23,765 bases of DNA. It comes from Botryllus schlosseri. Lineage: Eukaryota; Chordata; Ascidiacea; Stolidobranchia; Styelidae. The notes below the pieces were generated by a model, which saw only the letters and a program-made list of their open reading frames with translations, ran no database searches and was not told the origin of the DNA. Positions 1 through 8,923 of this stretch are shown here, piece by piece. A program made the position numbers and the translations under genes. Position 1 is the first letter of the stretch, and each line of letters opens with the position of its first letter. The stretch spans positions 1-23,765 of the forward strand of contig ATSW01009256.1 of the NCBI GenBank assembly GCA_000444245.1, given 5' to 3'.

Positions 1-145
1 CTTGTCAGCCGATGTTATCAAGGAAATAGAATACACTAGGCCCGATCTTGACATAAATCTCCTGACTGGACATCTTCAGTTGAACGCGGTATCTAAACCA
101 CATTGGCGTGTACGACATATTTCCTTCATAACATCGGCTGACAAG
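1..145. mobile_element. MITE-like foldback element with 26-bp terminal inverted repeats
   Basis: The first 26 bases pair with the reverse complement of 120-145 at 25 of 26 positions; the single mismatch is at base 19 against 127. The outer 18 bases (CTTGTCAGCCGATGTTAT) match perfectly. About 93 bases lie between the arms and hold no coding frame. Long terminal inverted repeats on a very short non-coding body are typical of a MITE, a non-autonomous DNA transposon. The window begins exactly at the left arm, so the true left end and any target duplication cannot be seen. The superfamily is not assigned. It could also be a simple foldback repeat. Confidence 0.7.
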
Positions 146-152
146 TGACAAC

Positions 153-161
153 TATATAAAG
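153..161 (+). promoter_or_regulatory. candidate TATA element
   Basis: TATATAAAG lies eight bases after the MITE-like element and about 400 bases upstream of the possible first coding exon at 559. A TATA box here would put transcription start near 183-190. At least two upstream ATG reading frames lie between that point and 559, which weakens the model. TATA-like strings are common by chance, so this is only a candidate. Confidence 0.25.
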
Positions 162-315
162 TTCGATCTCTGCGTGACTGCTGGAGCGTGCTGCAACTCT
201 GGAAATTTCAATACATTACAGCTCCATTACGGTGGCGTTCTGAAGAAAACGGCTGCGGCCAAAATTTTTCTTTCGTTTTGCCCTTCAATTTGAGACCACA
301 TCATTTTTAGAAGTC

Positions 316-316
316 N
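316..316. other. single ambiguous base (N)
   Basis: One undetermined base in non-coding DNA. It affects no feature called here. Confidence 0.99.
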
Positions 317-558
317 CAGAGTGCCCCTTTAGCCCCCAGGATGATGTTTATTCATGTCACTGGTTATCAGTAGGCCCATCAGTTATCCCCTATCGGTTAT
401 GCCATGTTTCCAAAATGTGTGCGACTGTGCGTGTCAGAGCGAAACAAATTCCTCAGTACTGGCTTTCTCACTTATTCTTTTTGATAAATCTTCGAGATAA
501 TTCAAGTATGGATTATCATTTCAAGATGCTGACATAGTTCGCTCCTCTGATCCACATC

Positions 559-604
559 ATGACGAAATGGTCGGTCAAGAAACTGTCAAAGAGAGACTGG
601 CTAG
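559..604 (+). CDS. candidate first coding exon (tentative)
   Basis: An ATG opens MTKWSVKKLSKRDWL and runs into a good donor, GTGAGA at 605, leaving one base of a codon (phase 1). The peptide is short and basic. It can join in frame to an exon ending at 1616 if that exon starts at 1588 (after TATCAG) or at 1582 (after CTGGAG). The combined phase then fits the phase-0 start of the exon at 14082. Both acceptors lack a pyrimidine tract and the next intron would exceed 12 kb, so this depends on phase consistency alone. It may instead be 5' untranslated sequence or chance. Confidence 0.3.
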
Positions 605-1571
605 GTGAGATTTATTACCGGTATCATTTGTGCCTTCTGTGTATTGGAGTGGGTTTTGAGAAATGCATGGAAACTTGTGATTTCAATATGATCTAAATTT
701 GGTGAACATTTGATTTGGGTGAAATATCGATTGTGATTTGAATAATTTGACCTTTTCGGTAGTTAACTGACCAGTTGCTTGATGTGATCTTTGAATTCTT
801 GTTTAGTTGTCATAATTTGCATTCCTGATTGTATTTAAATCTACTTTTTTGTCGTTGTAGAGGTAATTTGCTGACATGACTCGGCCATGATATTTTGAAC
901 GCGATGTAATTATGGTCTTATGCTAATCTTATGCAAGTTAGTATTCTGAATCTTCAGCATCAAATTTGAAGATCAAAGTCTATGACATATGCATGCCAAT
1001 GAATTGTATGTACTGTACGGTCTTCTTTTTCTTTGAATTGTACGGCAATAAGTTAGTGTCACTGATACTTCTGATTGCAGCATTCTGTATTACCAGTATT
1101 ACAAGCCAAATGGCATTGTCACTTGGCACCGTACCAATCTTCTATTTAACTTACTGCATTTACAATTTTCTGTGGATGGCATGATGACGCATTCAGCCAA
1201 TGCTAAATTTCTTCTTCTTCCTTCGTTGTGGGTTGCGAGCAAGATCTATCCCAAAAGTTTTGTTACTGAATGTGTGCCGTGGCTATGATCTCTCATCGTT
1301 GTCTTGAGGGGCTCACAGTTTTTTGAAATAATGTCTCTCTGTTGCTAAAGATGTGTTACCATAACTCCTTGTGAATCAAGTCTCATAACACAAGTCGTTT
1401 TTATATGTTGTACTTGTATCTTCAATATTTTGCCGCTGATGCTGGTAATTTTGTATGTGATTTGCATGCAAGCGAATATTGATCGTAATCATTGCATGCA
1501 CCCACTCAATAACAACCTTTTGTTTTTCATGGTCTGGTATTACAACCAGTCTCAATTCCAGATATAAGGCC
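605..1571. other. non-coding stretch, nothing recognised
   Basis: AT-rich sequence with no convincing frame, splice-bounded exon or repeat. A 72-codon open frame at 966-1184 is hydrophobic because of T-rich sequence and shows no coding character. If the tentative 5' exons are right, this is intron 1 of the + strand gene. Confidence 0.5.
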
Positions 1572-1616
1572 ATGACTGGAGTATCAGTCGCGCGGAAAAA
1601 AAGGAGATCTCCGAAG
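1572..1616 (+). CDS. candidate 5' coding exon ending in a strong donor
   Basis: ATG in a good initiation context (GCCATGA) reads MTGVSVARKKRRSPK and stops at the donor AAG|GTAAGC in phase 0. That is the phase needed to join the exon at 14082, giving a basic N-terminus followed by KQNTADL. The ATG may be the true start, or only the last 29-35 bases may be used if the exon at 559 is spliced in (acceptors ending at 1581 or 1587). An upstream acceptor (CAATTCCAG, ending 1561) also exists. The candidate intron to 14082 is 12.5 kb and holds every transposon described in this window. Transcript evidence would settle it. Confidence 0.38.
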
Positions 1617-1900
1617 GTAAGCAGCCGGCCCGGTCATTACTAAGAAATGATCACCATGATCACCGCTTGAAAAGTGGATGACATTCCAGTAATTCTGTTC
1701 CGCCAGTAGGAATAAAGGCGGATGAGGTCATACTCAGTGTCTAACTGTAAATCCATGTGTCTTTGTTATGGTAATCTTCCCGCCTGATGCTTATCTGTGA
1801 TAGATAGGCTTGGGGTCATCTTATGTGATTAGGAAGCACAGACGGCATGGAACTCATCATATCAAGGACTTGCATGACAAGGCTGTTAGTTCACAATATT

Positions 1901-2160
1901 GATAGCGTGTTGGTAGAGCAGTGGCTTCGCAGTCGGAAGATTGTGGGTTTTAGCCACAGCCGGATCAGACAAAATACTGTCATCCACGTCTTCCCATATT
2001 CGCCAGTGACACATTGGGATAGCTTGGAGAGGAAAGTCGTTGAGATCCCTTTGCATCCCCATAGTCCCAGTACTTCGATGGGCGGAGGAAAATAAGCACT
2101 CTTCATTCCTCACGATAGCAGATAGCGGGCAGGGAGTCACAAAAAACAATTGCTGTCTTG
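1901..2160 (+). mobile_element. tRNA-derived SINE (approximate ends)
   Basis: The first 65 or so bases look like a decayed tRNA. There is an A-box-like TGGTAGAGCAGTGG near 1913-1926 and a possible anticodon arm CTTC..GAAG near 1926-1940. A T-arm with TGTGG/CCACA stems encloses a B-box-like GGTTTTAGCC near 1947-1960. The sequence then continues into an unrelated body of roughly 190 bases, ending near a short A-run (CACAAAAAAC) at about 2140-2150. This head-plus-body layout is that of a Pol III SINE and not a tRNA gene, since no acceptor stem closes. The exact ends and any target duplication were not resolved. Confidence 0.6.
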
Positions 2161-3609
2161 AAAAAATTTCACTGAACCCCTTGCTATACTTGCGCCAAGG
2201 ATGGATATTGTTATTGAGGTTTCAATTGATCACACCACTTTTCTGCAGCTATGCTGTGAGTTTGTAGGATATAGCTTTGAGAATTTGCATGATGTCACAC
2301 CTGCGATGATAATGTACTGTAATTGAAACAGGTCTAGTATGTGGGCCTGAGAGGCATATATGTATAATTGTCCACTCAATTGCCCAGTTTAGACAGTGTG
2401 CTAAGGCCCGTGCTGTGCCTTGGTGCTGATCGGTGTTTAGATGACTCGGATGATTTGACTTGACTCGAGTCATTGCCGTAAAATAACTTGACATATGAGA
2501 AGTGTTCAATGACTTTCAGACCAAGTTTTCAAGTCGATCTCTAGACTGCAAATATTCTACTCAGTATAGCATTATGAACCTTTCAGCTGCAGTAGAAATG
2601 ACCACATCATCATTACTAATCTTTTATAGACTGGACTCTATTTCCACGTTTTCGATATGGTTGCAATTAGATCAGCGGTGATGTCACAGAAGAACAGCTT
2701 GAGCATGCTCATAACGCTGTCTTAATGGTTTAGGCTGGCATTATAATATCGTTACAGTCAGTATCCATATATTTATTCAATAAATATCGTTTGTGTGAAA
2801 CTATCTAAGCGCACATGTCGCACATATTTGAATTTTGAATACGTCATGGGCTATATGCGGGATTGCAAATAAGTAGGATTTACAAGCACCAATAGTGGGC
2901 GATAGTTTTGAAAGAACGAAGTATTTAGGTCTTAGATCATTGTTTCGGAAGCTGTCGTTGAATATCGATTCACGTGGAGGGTCTGCATGAATTTCGGACA
3001 CTGGAGCTGGTCGTGCCCCAAATGCACAAATATTTAATATTCAGTTGGATCGTTGTTGATTAAATTATTGTTAAACTAAGAACTAGCATTGGTCATTTTT
3101 AGGCCATTTAACAAAATTCGGGGCTAAGAAGTTTCTCATGCCGCTCTTACACATTCAACAAATCTTCACAAATATGAGCGCTACTATCCTACAGGCTTCA
3201 TGCAGCAATTCAGCCAATAGCCATAGCTTACATTACATTATACTTCCACAATATTTAGAATGTGCCCAGCATTCACAGTAACTTAACATGAATAACCGTG
3301 ACTCATGTTGTCTTAGTTTCAAATTGGCATGGCACGAAGTTTGTCGGGTTAGGCAAGGCATAGCTCATAAGCGTCTCCTGCATATTGCCATCCACACATT
3401 ATATAAAAAAAAAACTCAAAATATTTGGTACCTTGATGTTGACTTGAGTCACTTTAGAAATTATTCGAAGGTAGTGGCTCGATCCCAACACTAGCGCTAG
3501 ACCTACCCGCTCCTTAGAATGGACCCCAAGGGCCTGTGCAGTATGACAACAATCTTGTTTGAATTCCGTTTCGACACTGAGGGACAGGAAGCGGTAGCTA
3601 CGACTTGAG
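2161..3609. other. non-coding stretch with short repeats only
   Basis: No supported gene. It contains the dodecamer palindrome TGACTCGAGTCA at 2461-2472 and a one-mismatch copy, TGACTTGAGTCA, at 3440-3451. Open frames here are short and look random. Confidence 0.5.
2429..2495. repeat. copy of a dispersed 'TGACTCGAGTCA' repeat
   Basis: The stretch reads ..GGTGTTTAGATGACTCGG.. followed by the palindrome TGACTCGAGTCA (2461-2472). A similar order, AGTGTTGGGATGACTCG then GAGTCAC, occurs at 23736-23758, suggesting one repeat family. The family and ends are unknown. Confidence 0.4.
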
Positions 3610-3631
3610 TATATATATTATATATATATAT
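3610..3631. repeat. (TA)n microsatellite
   Basis: Alternating T and A for 22 bases with one TT interruption. Confidence 0.85.
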
Positions 3632-3846
3632 CATGTTCTCACGTTGGCCTTTAATAGCGACAACGCATCTGCATAGTCTCAGATGAAGCCGTTGCACTGA
3701 ACAGTGAACACTGAAGTACAAACAAAAATTTCAATTACGTTCGCTGCTAGATGTCGCTGTTACACCGACTCTTCGTCAGATTCAGAGCTGTTGCCGAAAC
3801 GAAATGTTTTTTCACGCGGTATAGTCCAAGACCACGTTTAGATTTT

Positions 3847-3952
3847 GATACTTAATCACAGTCACCAAATGTTCGACTACTCATGGACATGACTAAGAGT
3901 TTCGACCTACCATGCAGTAATATCGCCAAGCAGCAAAATGAAGCGGTAACTT
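3847..3952. repeat. left arm of an inverted duplication of a coding-like segment
   Basis: About 105 bases match the reverse complement of 4055-4158. On the + strand one frame reads SQSPNVR..LMDMTKSFDLP and then PCSNIAKQQNEA. Many differences from the other arm fall at synonymous positions (CAG/CAA, GTT/GTC, CGA/AGA, AGT/AGC, CTA/TTG), which suggests both arms descend from a protein-coding sequence. One codon is inserted here (ACT) and one codon is a stop (TAA near 3853). The domain is not recognised. Confidence 0.6.
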
Positions 3953-4054
3953 GGAATATTGCATGCCTGTGGGTAATGCAAAAAATATGCCAATAATTAA
4001 CTAGTCACGAAGTACCGGTATATCGAAACATGTTATCGCTTGGACGATTCAGTA

Positions 4055-4158
4055 AGTGCAGCCGCTTCATTATGCTGCTTGACGATATCACTGCATGGCA
4101 ACTCGAAGCTCTTCATGTCCAGGAGTCGTCTGACATTTGGTGATTGTGATGAAGTATC
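4055..4158 (-). pseudogene. right arm of the inverted duplication; unidentified coding-like segment
   Basis: On the minus strand this reads SQSPNVRRLLDMKSFELP followed by CSDIVKQHNEAAALTE, inside an open frame of 98 codons covering 4033-4329. It is the better-preserved copy of the segment at 3847-3952, and a 102-base spacer separates them. Similarity stops abruptly at GATACTT..., so only an exon-sized piece is shared. It may be an exon or pseudogene of a duplicated host gene, or part of an unidentified mobile element. I assign no function. Confidence 0.4.
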
Positions 4159-5142
4159 ATATGTGAGAGGGGCTAGGATTCTACCCCTCGAAAAATACAT
4201 GCCTCCGTGGTTCCCAGCCTTGCACGCTCCGTGGTCCCGCGAAATAGGGTCAATGGCCATTTGACATATTTTTTCAAACATATACAACTTAATTTTCATT
4301 AGATTAATGTGGTACATCACGTTATTCACGTCACATATTATGTGAACTTTTCCTTGTTATCACACAGTAATATGATTAAAATCTGCTGCAATTAAGATGG
4401 AAGAGATACCCATGCAGTCTGAATGTGAATTTACTCAGGTTGCTTAGCGCGAAAAATTCCTTTTTTCCGAACTAAATGGTGATTATTTGTGGTAAGCAAT
4501 CTTTAAAATGCTACAATACATGACTCCTTGAACATCATCTAACTGCGATGCGAACGATAAGATTATCATATGCACATTTTACATATGCATAACATTATCA
4601 CCAAGTCATTACATCGCCATTTGGAAAATATGTGGCACAGAATGCTTGCGGGTGAATGGAGCTTTGAAGGTACATACATAGATCGTTACAGTCTCATAAT
4701 AGTGCAATTTCCACTTAGTTTCTGCCTATCATTGGCGGTGCTCCATCGGTTGCAACTGAAAGATATTTCATCCACGGGTACATTTTGCTGACTCAATGCT
4801 TCACCATATTACTTAATTCTTGGCGAGCGTATAATTGAGTTCTACCAGTGTCCTTGCTGTTACTCGACTTTACATTGAGTTACAATGGCAATAAATCGAA
4901 TTTGTCCAGCGCGATTGCGCTAATTCTGGCTAAAATGTCGTTATGACAATGAATAAGAACTTCTACTCAGATGCAGCCAATGTTTCGAAATATAACTGCG
5001 GCCAACTGAAAACCTCTATCTCCACTTTTCAGCGCGGCGTACACACTGGTTTGTGTGATCGGTATTCCACCCTACATTAGTACGGAGCGGATCTACAGAT
5101 ATTCTTTCTGGTCCTACGCCGATCCTGTCTTTCAAAGCTCTG
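4159..5142. other. non-coding stretch, nothing recognised
   Basis: AT-rich sequence with no supported exon, RNA gene or repeat ends. The end of the minus-strand frame described at 4055 extends to 4329 without recognisable homology. Confidence 0.5.
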
Positions 5143-5490
5143 GTCCGACTCCTTGGCCGGATTCTTGAAATTACCGTGATACGTAGTCCGGTCCGAAAAA
5201 CGCCGATAATAATTATCTACTCAACAGGATGGTATTGAATATTGATTGAAACAATGCAATTAGGAAATTGAAAACTCGAAGATCAAATCCAACCCTTATC
5301 TGAAGTAATAATGCCAATTTGTTGGACTTAGCATGTGGTTTGTATTTCCATGAACGTTTCATTTTACGTATTGATTAGAGGGTAAGGCTGTCCTATTCTT
5401 AGTTAAAAGTACTGATCCGACTCTGGTCGTATCAGAAGAAGTACTGATGCGACTCCGGCCGGTTATCCAATCCGGCTCCGGTCCATGCTC
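5143..5490. repeat. cluster of degenerate 'GATCCGACTCCGG' motifs
   Basis: Variants of a TCCGACTCCGG / CCGGTCCG motif recur near 5150, 5187, 5414, 5445 and 5469, for example GGTCCGACTCC, GATCCGACTCTGG, GATGCGACTCCGG and AATCCGGCTCCGG. They contrast with the AT-rich surroundings. This may be the decayed remains of a repeat or MITE; I found no clear terminal repeats. Confidence 0.4.
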
Positions 5491-6313
5491 CGCCCTACCC
5501 TACACGCGTAGCGTTGTGTAAACCACACAATCGCACATTCCGGCGAACAGTCGTTCGCTATGCAGATTAAACAGCTCTGGTCATAAACGCTTCAACATTT
5601 TTACATTCAGTGAAACGGCTCGTAATTTGTCATTGTTAGAGTCGCTTGTCTTTTTACGATCTCGCCTGATTGTACCTGAGTCGTTTCTACTTCGCTGTGC
5701 GTGGTTCAGTATTTTTTTTCTATGTGGTGGCGCAGAATGCCTAAATAGTAAATACATAGCGTCACTGTGCGAAAGGCTGGTATTCAATTTGCCGACGGGC
5801 GACAATCAAGAGCTCTCATGTCGACGAAACAGCGCTCAGACTCCCAGCGGGTTCACGCAAACACGTAATTACATCACCTGTCAGATTTTACTAGCGATTC
5901 GAATCATGCGCGGCCCATTTCCGGCGTCGCGCGCCGCCTAATATGGACCGTGAATACGTAATTGCACGCTCGGACGAGCAAGGCCGAAATATAGCCTTGA
6001 AGTTGCTGTTCTACTTGGCGACAACACTTACAACGAGAGGCATATTTTATTCGATTCGAAGTGGAATGCTTTTTGATTTGTTGAACCTTTCGCGTGTTCT
6101 GACTTCAGAGCGGTTCAAACCCGCCCGATAGGATTTTTTATTGCTCCGGTTCTGGGTTGCTTTGTTTGCTGCTTCTCGCGTTGTTACGTTTTATGAATCG
6201 GCGTCGCCGTTTGTTGAAACATCTCATAACACGCTACGGAACGTGATATTACGTAGATTTAACTAGCTTGTTCCGTACTACAGCATTAATCCCACATAAT
6301 TTACTGTCCACTG
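5491..6313. other. CpG-rich non-coding stretch
   Basis: CpG dinucleotides are dense, especially around 5905-5945 (GCGCGGCC...GGCGTCGCGCGCCG). ORFs on the + strand at 5627-5941 and 5943-6131 have no recognisable domain. The composition shift could mark an internal promoter or a different repeat. I can support nothing firmer. Confidence 0.4.
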
Positions 6314-6733
6314 CTACGTACACTTAGCTAAAGAAGTAGACCCATTTCCATCGACCATCGTTAAGCAAACAATCGATGGCTTGTTGTATCTGGCTGTGCT
6401 ATATTTTATTTTTCCAACGCGACTCCTACCGAATTCCTTTAATGTCGCATCATTTGTATTCGGTATGACTATATTATTGACTACCAGTCGACCGTTTACG
6501 TTAGTGTGCGCGAGTGCTAGATTGGGAGGAAGGCCGTGCTTGTAGTAAATCTGTCGGCACTTGGTAGCACTCGATTGGCGTTTTCGACTTCGTTTTCGCA
6601 CTTGTATTTCTCTCGCGTCTGGATAACGGGCGACAAGTGCGTTTCGGTTATGATGTTTTCCGATTGCTTCCTCGATAACTGTTACGTCACTCGGCGCACA
6701 ATCTTCGTGACGACGCTTAATTTTTCTGAACAC
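6314..6733 (-). CDS. uncharacterised 139-codon ORF, possibly LINE ORF1-like
   Basis: This is a long uninterrupted minus-strand frame in a CpG-rich region. It has no ATG at its 5' end: it opens after an upstream TGA and the first usual start codon is GTG. The product is basic: RKIKRR near the start, RKRSRKRQ mid-way, then IYYKHGLPPNLALAH and NGRLVV. The order of a basic 'RYPDAREIQVRKRSRKR' segment followed by an I-Y-x-x-x-x-L-P-P-x-L turn recalls ORF1 proteins of L1-like retrotransposons, whose equivalent reads IYINEDLPP. The match is weak and by eye. It lies downstream of the LINE at 10525-12060 in minus-strand order, so it would belong to a different insertion. It could equally be an unspliced exon or chance. 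Confidence 0.3.
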   Translation of the reverse strand: MFRKIKRRHEDCAPSDVTVIEEAIGKHHNRNALVARYPDAREIQVRKRSRKRQSSATKCRQIYYKHGLPPNLALAHTNVNGRLVVNNIVIPNTNDATLKEFGRSRVGKIKYSTARYNKPSIVCLTMVDGNGSTSLAKCT

Positions 6734-7840
6734 CGTAGCGTATCAGGCTATTAGACATTTGGCGAGCCCGGTTGATTGGCGAAATAGGCGCGCCGACTCC
6801 TTTTTTAGGCAGGTTCAAGGCCGACGGCGGTGGTAATTGTCGGATTTGTTTGGTCGCGTGCGATTGCTACGGAATTTACGCGTGCGCGCTGGATGCGTTG
6901 TCAGTTTTTTTTCGTATTAGATTACAGGCGAGTGTTTTGGCGGCCAGAATGCGCTGTTGACTTCGGATCATCATTGATATATCTACTTGGTTCTTGTTTC
7001 CGAACCGTCCCTCGAATGGCAAGGACGGTTAGGATTGTTTTGTTCTCTTTTGGCAGTGTCCTTATTGATATGGCAGTCTGTTTGCTAGTTCCATGTTACG
7101 CTTAGCACCTGTGTGGTAGCATAATGCGATTTGCACCGTCATGTCTGTACGCGATATCCACCGCGTAGGACGTTATGATCGATATCCCCCGCTAAGAATG
7201 TAGCGGTATATCTGCCGTGATGTGGTAAGCCGGCAGCTCGGTAACTCAGACCTGAGGGACAGGCGTAGCGGTAGTACGAAAGTCGATGTTTTGTTAAAAT
7301 GCGGTGTGTTTCGGAGTTTTTGCGCGGCGTCTGGCAGCCATTTGAATTGATTGTTTTACGGCCCGTACCGGTATTAAGTGTCTGTTGGTGATTCTGAAAT
7401 ATTCAGTGCTCGAGTATAAATTTTTTAGAACACGCCGTGTTGTTTGTCTTATATGGTATCAAGGCTTGGATCGATAGACAATTGTGATGGCAGTGATCTG
7501 ACGTCACGTCTCTTCGAATCGCCTTCGGGAATACTGAATAGCGTTCGAGGCAGCACGATCGCAGGCGAATTACGTGTTTATCAAGTAGCATAGCCTAGTT
7601 TTCACGCTTCCGGTCGTTGCGCTCTGCGCTAGTATCGTATTCCGGCGAGGTCTACCTAACATGGTTTTGTCCATCGGCACTGCTTTGTCCGCCCGATCGT
7701 TCATGTGCTTCGTGGCTGTACTTGATCTCTGTTCCTCATCGCATTCTTGCCTTGTTCTTCAAGCTGATTACTACCGCGCTACTCCAGTCACAGTAATTTT
7801 AATGCATCCCATGCTCGAAAACGACCGTCACTGTATAAAT
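6734..7840. other. non-coding stretch, nothing recognised
   Basis: CpG-containing sequence continuing from the previous region. Several ORFs of 60-95 codons on both strands lack domains, splice context or codon bias. No terminal repeats seen. Confidence 0.45.
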
Positions 7841-8144
7841 CAGTGGTTCTCAAACTTTTTTAGACACGCCCCTATTTATGATAGTGAAAAATTTCGCGCC
7901 CCCTTATCGTCATATCACAAAATGCAACCAGAATTCTTGCAATCCTAACGGATAGTTTGATGGCGTGGAAGGTTATGACTGTTGATCAGAGAATTCTCAT
8001 ATATGAAATTCGGACTATGCGCATTACAGTAAGCTGGAATTGGAGGTAAATCGCGCGGTGCGCGAAAAATACTTTCAGTTGATCGCAGCTTCACGCCCCC
8101 CTCGAGACGCTTTCACGTCCCCCCCCCCAGTTTGAGAACCACTG
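7841..8144. mobile_element. non-autonomous hAT element (MITE)
   Basis: The ends are perfect 16-bp inverted repeats: CAGTGGTTCTCAAACT at 7841-7856 and its complement at 8129-8144. This CAGTGGTTCTCAAA.. end is a well-known hAT-superfamily terminus. The flanking 8-mers GTATAAAT (7833-7840) and GTCTATAT (8145-8152) agree at 6 of 8 positions, consistent with an aged 8-bp hAT target duplication. The 304-bp interior has CG- and C-rich subterminal runs (CGCCCC, CCCCCCCCCC) and no transposase, so it must have moved using another element's enzyme. Confidence 0.88.
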
Positions 8145-8923
8145 GTCTATATCATCATAAAGCGTAGCCAGCGGCGATTATTTCGACATTGTGGCAGTGT
8201 GGTAACGTTATTTTGATACCGTGCAGTGCTTATTGAATTTTTCGAGATCACCCAAACACGTGAATGAGAATTAGTTCTTGGTGGCGTTGCAATGTATATT
8301 TCCTAAAAAGCCGCTGTTCGACCGGCAATTTCGTAAATACGCCGTAAGTATTAATTAGGTTTAATCGCGTCCTAAGCTGTTCTGTTGGATTTATGTAAAC
8401 TGAATAACAAGGGTCATTTCTGAAGCATAATACGCCGTATGAAATGTCTACCCGCAACTGCATGTCGTATCCGATAACCCGAGGACAGTGATTCGTTCAT
8501 TCCAATCAACGTTTCTAGAGGCTTCTGGCACCTCAGCGTGAAAAGTACCTATCTCTGCAGGAATTTCATTTGTGAATTGAAAACACACACTTGTTCATCC
8601 TCCGGGGATAGTGTAGTATGTCTGGGCGATTTATACCCTATATCCATCATTCGTAGCCATAGGATACGAAAATGAACCATAACCGACATTTCACAAAATA
8701 GGGACTGAGACAGCTTCAGTAGGATTTCGGACAGCAGTAGGATTTCGGACAGCATCAGGAAAATTTTTGATTGCTGCGAGTATCTGGTTTATAGCAAAGT
8801 GAAGACTTGTAAACAAGACAAGGATATCCCTTGATCAATAGATGGATATTCCTATCAGAAAGAGTATCGCGTATACAACCAATCGATATAGGTAATAATG
8901 CTTCACCAGCGCTTGGTTTAGAC
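8145..8923. other. non-coding stretch between two hAT insertions
   Basis: No supported gene. It contains an 18-bp tandem duplication at 8719-8754. Confidence 0.5.
8719..8754. repeat. 18-bp tandem duplication
   Basis: GTAGGATTTCGGACAGCA occurs twice in direct succession (8719-8736 and 8737-8754) with no mismatch. The preceding CAGCTTCA and following TCAGG suggest slippage in a short repeat. Confidence 0.85.

Noticed and set aside
966-1184. 72-codon hydrophobic + strand frame resembling a membrane protein
   Set aside because: Hydrophobicity follows from T-rich codons; no family signature, no splice context.
1905-1965. functional tRNA gene
   Set aside because: A- and B-box-like sequences are present but there is no closing acceptor stem, the T-loop is degenerate, and the sequence continues into a SINE body.
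5040-5530. MITE with inverted ends GTGTG..CACAC around the motif cluster
   Set aside because: Arms align only over short hairpins and not end to end; no target duplication.
5627-5941. 104-codon + strand frame in CpG-rich DNA
   Set aside because: No domain, no splice signals in phase, and CpG-rich DNA has fewer chance stops.
7661-7948. 95-codon + strand frame
   Set aside because: Its end runs into the terminal repeat of the hAT MITE at 7841, so it cannot be a conserved gene.
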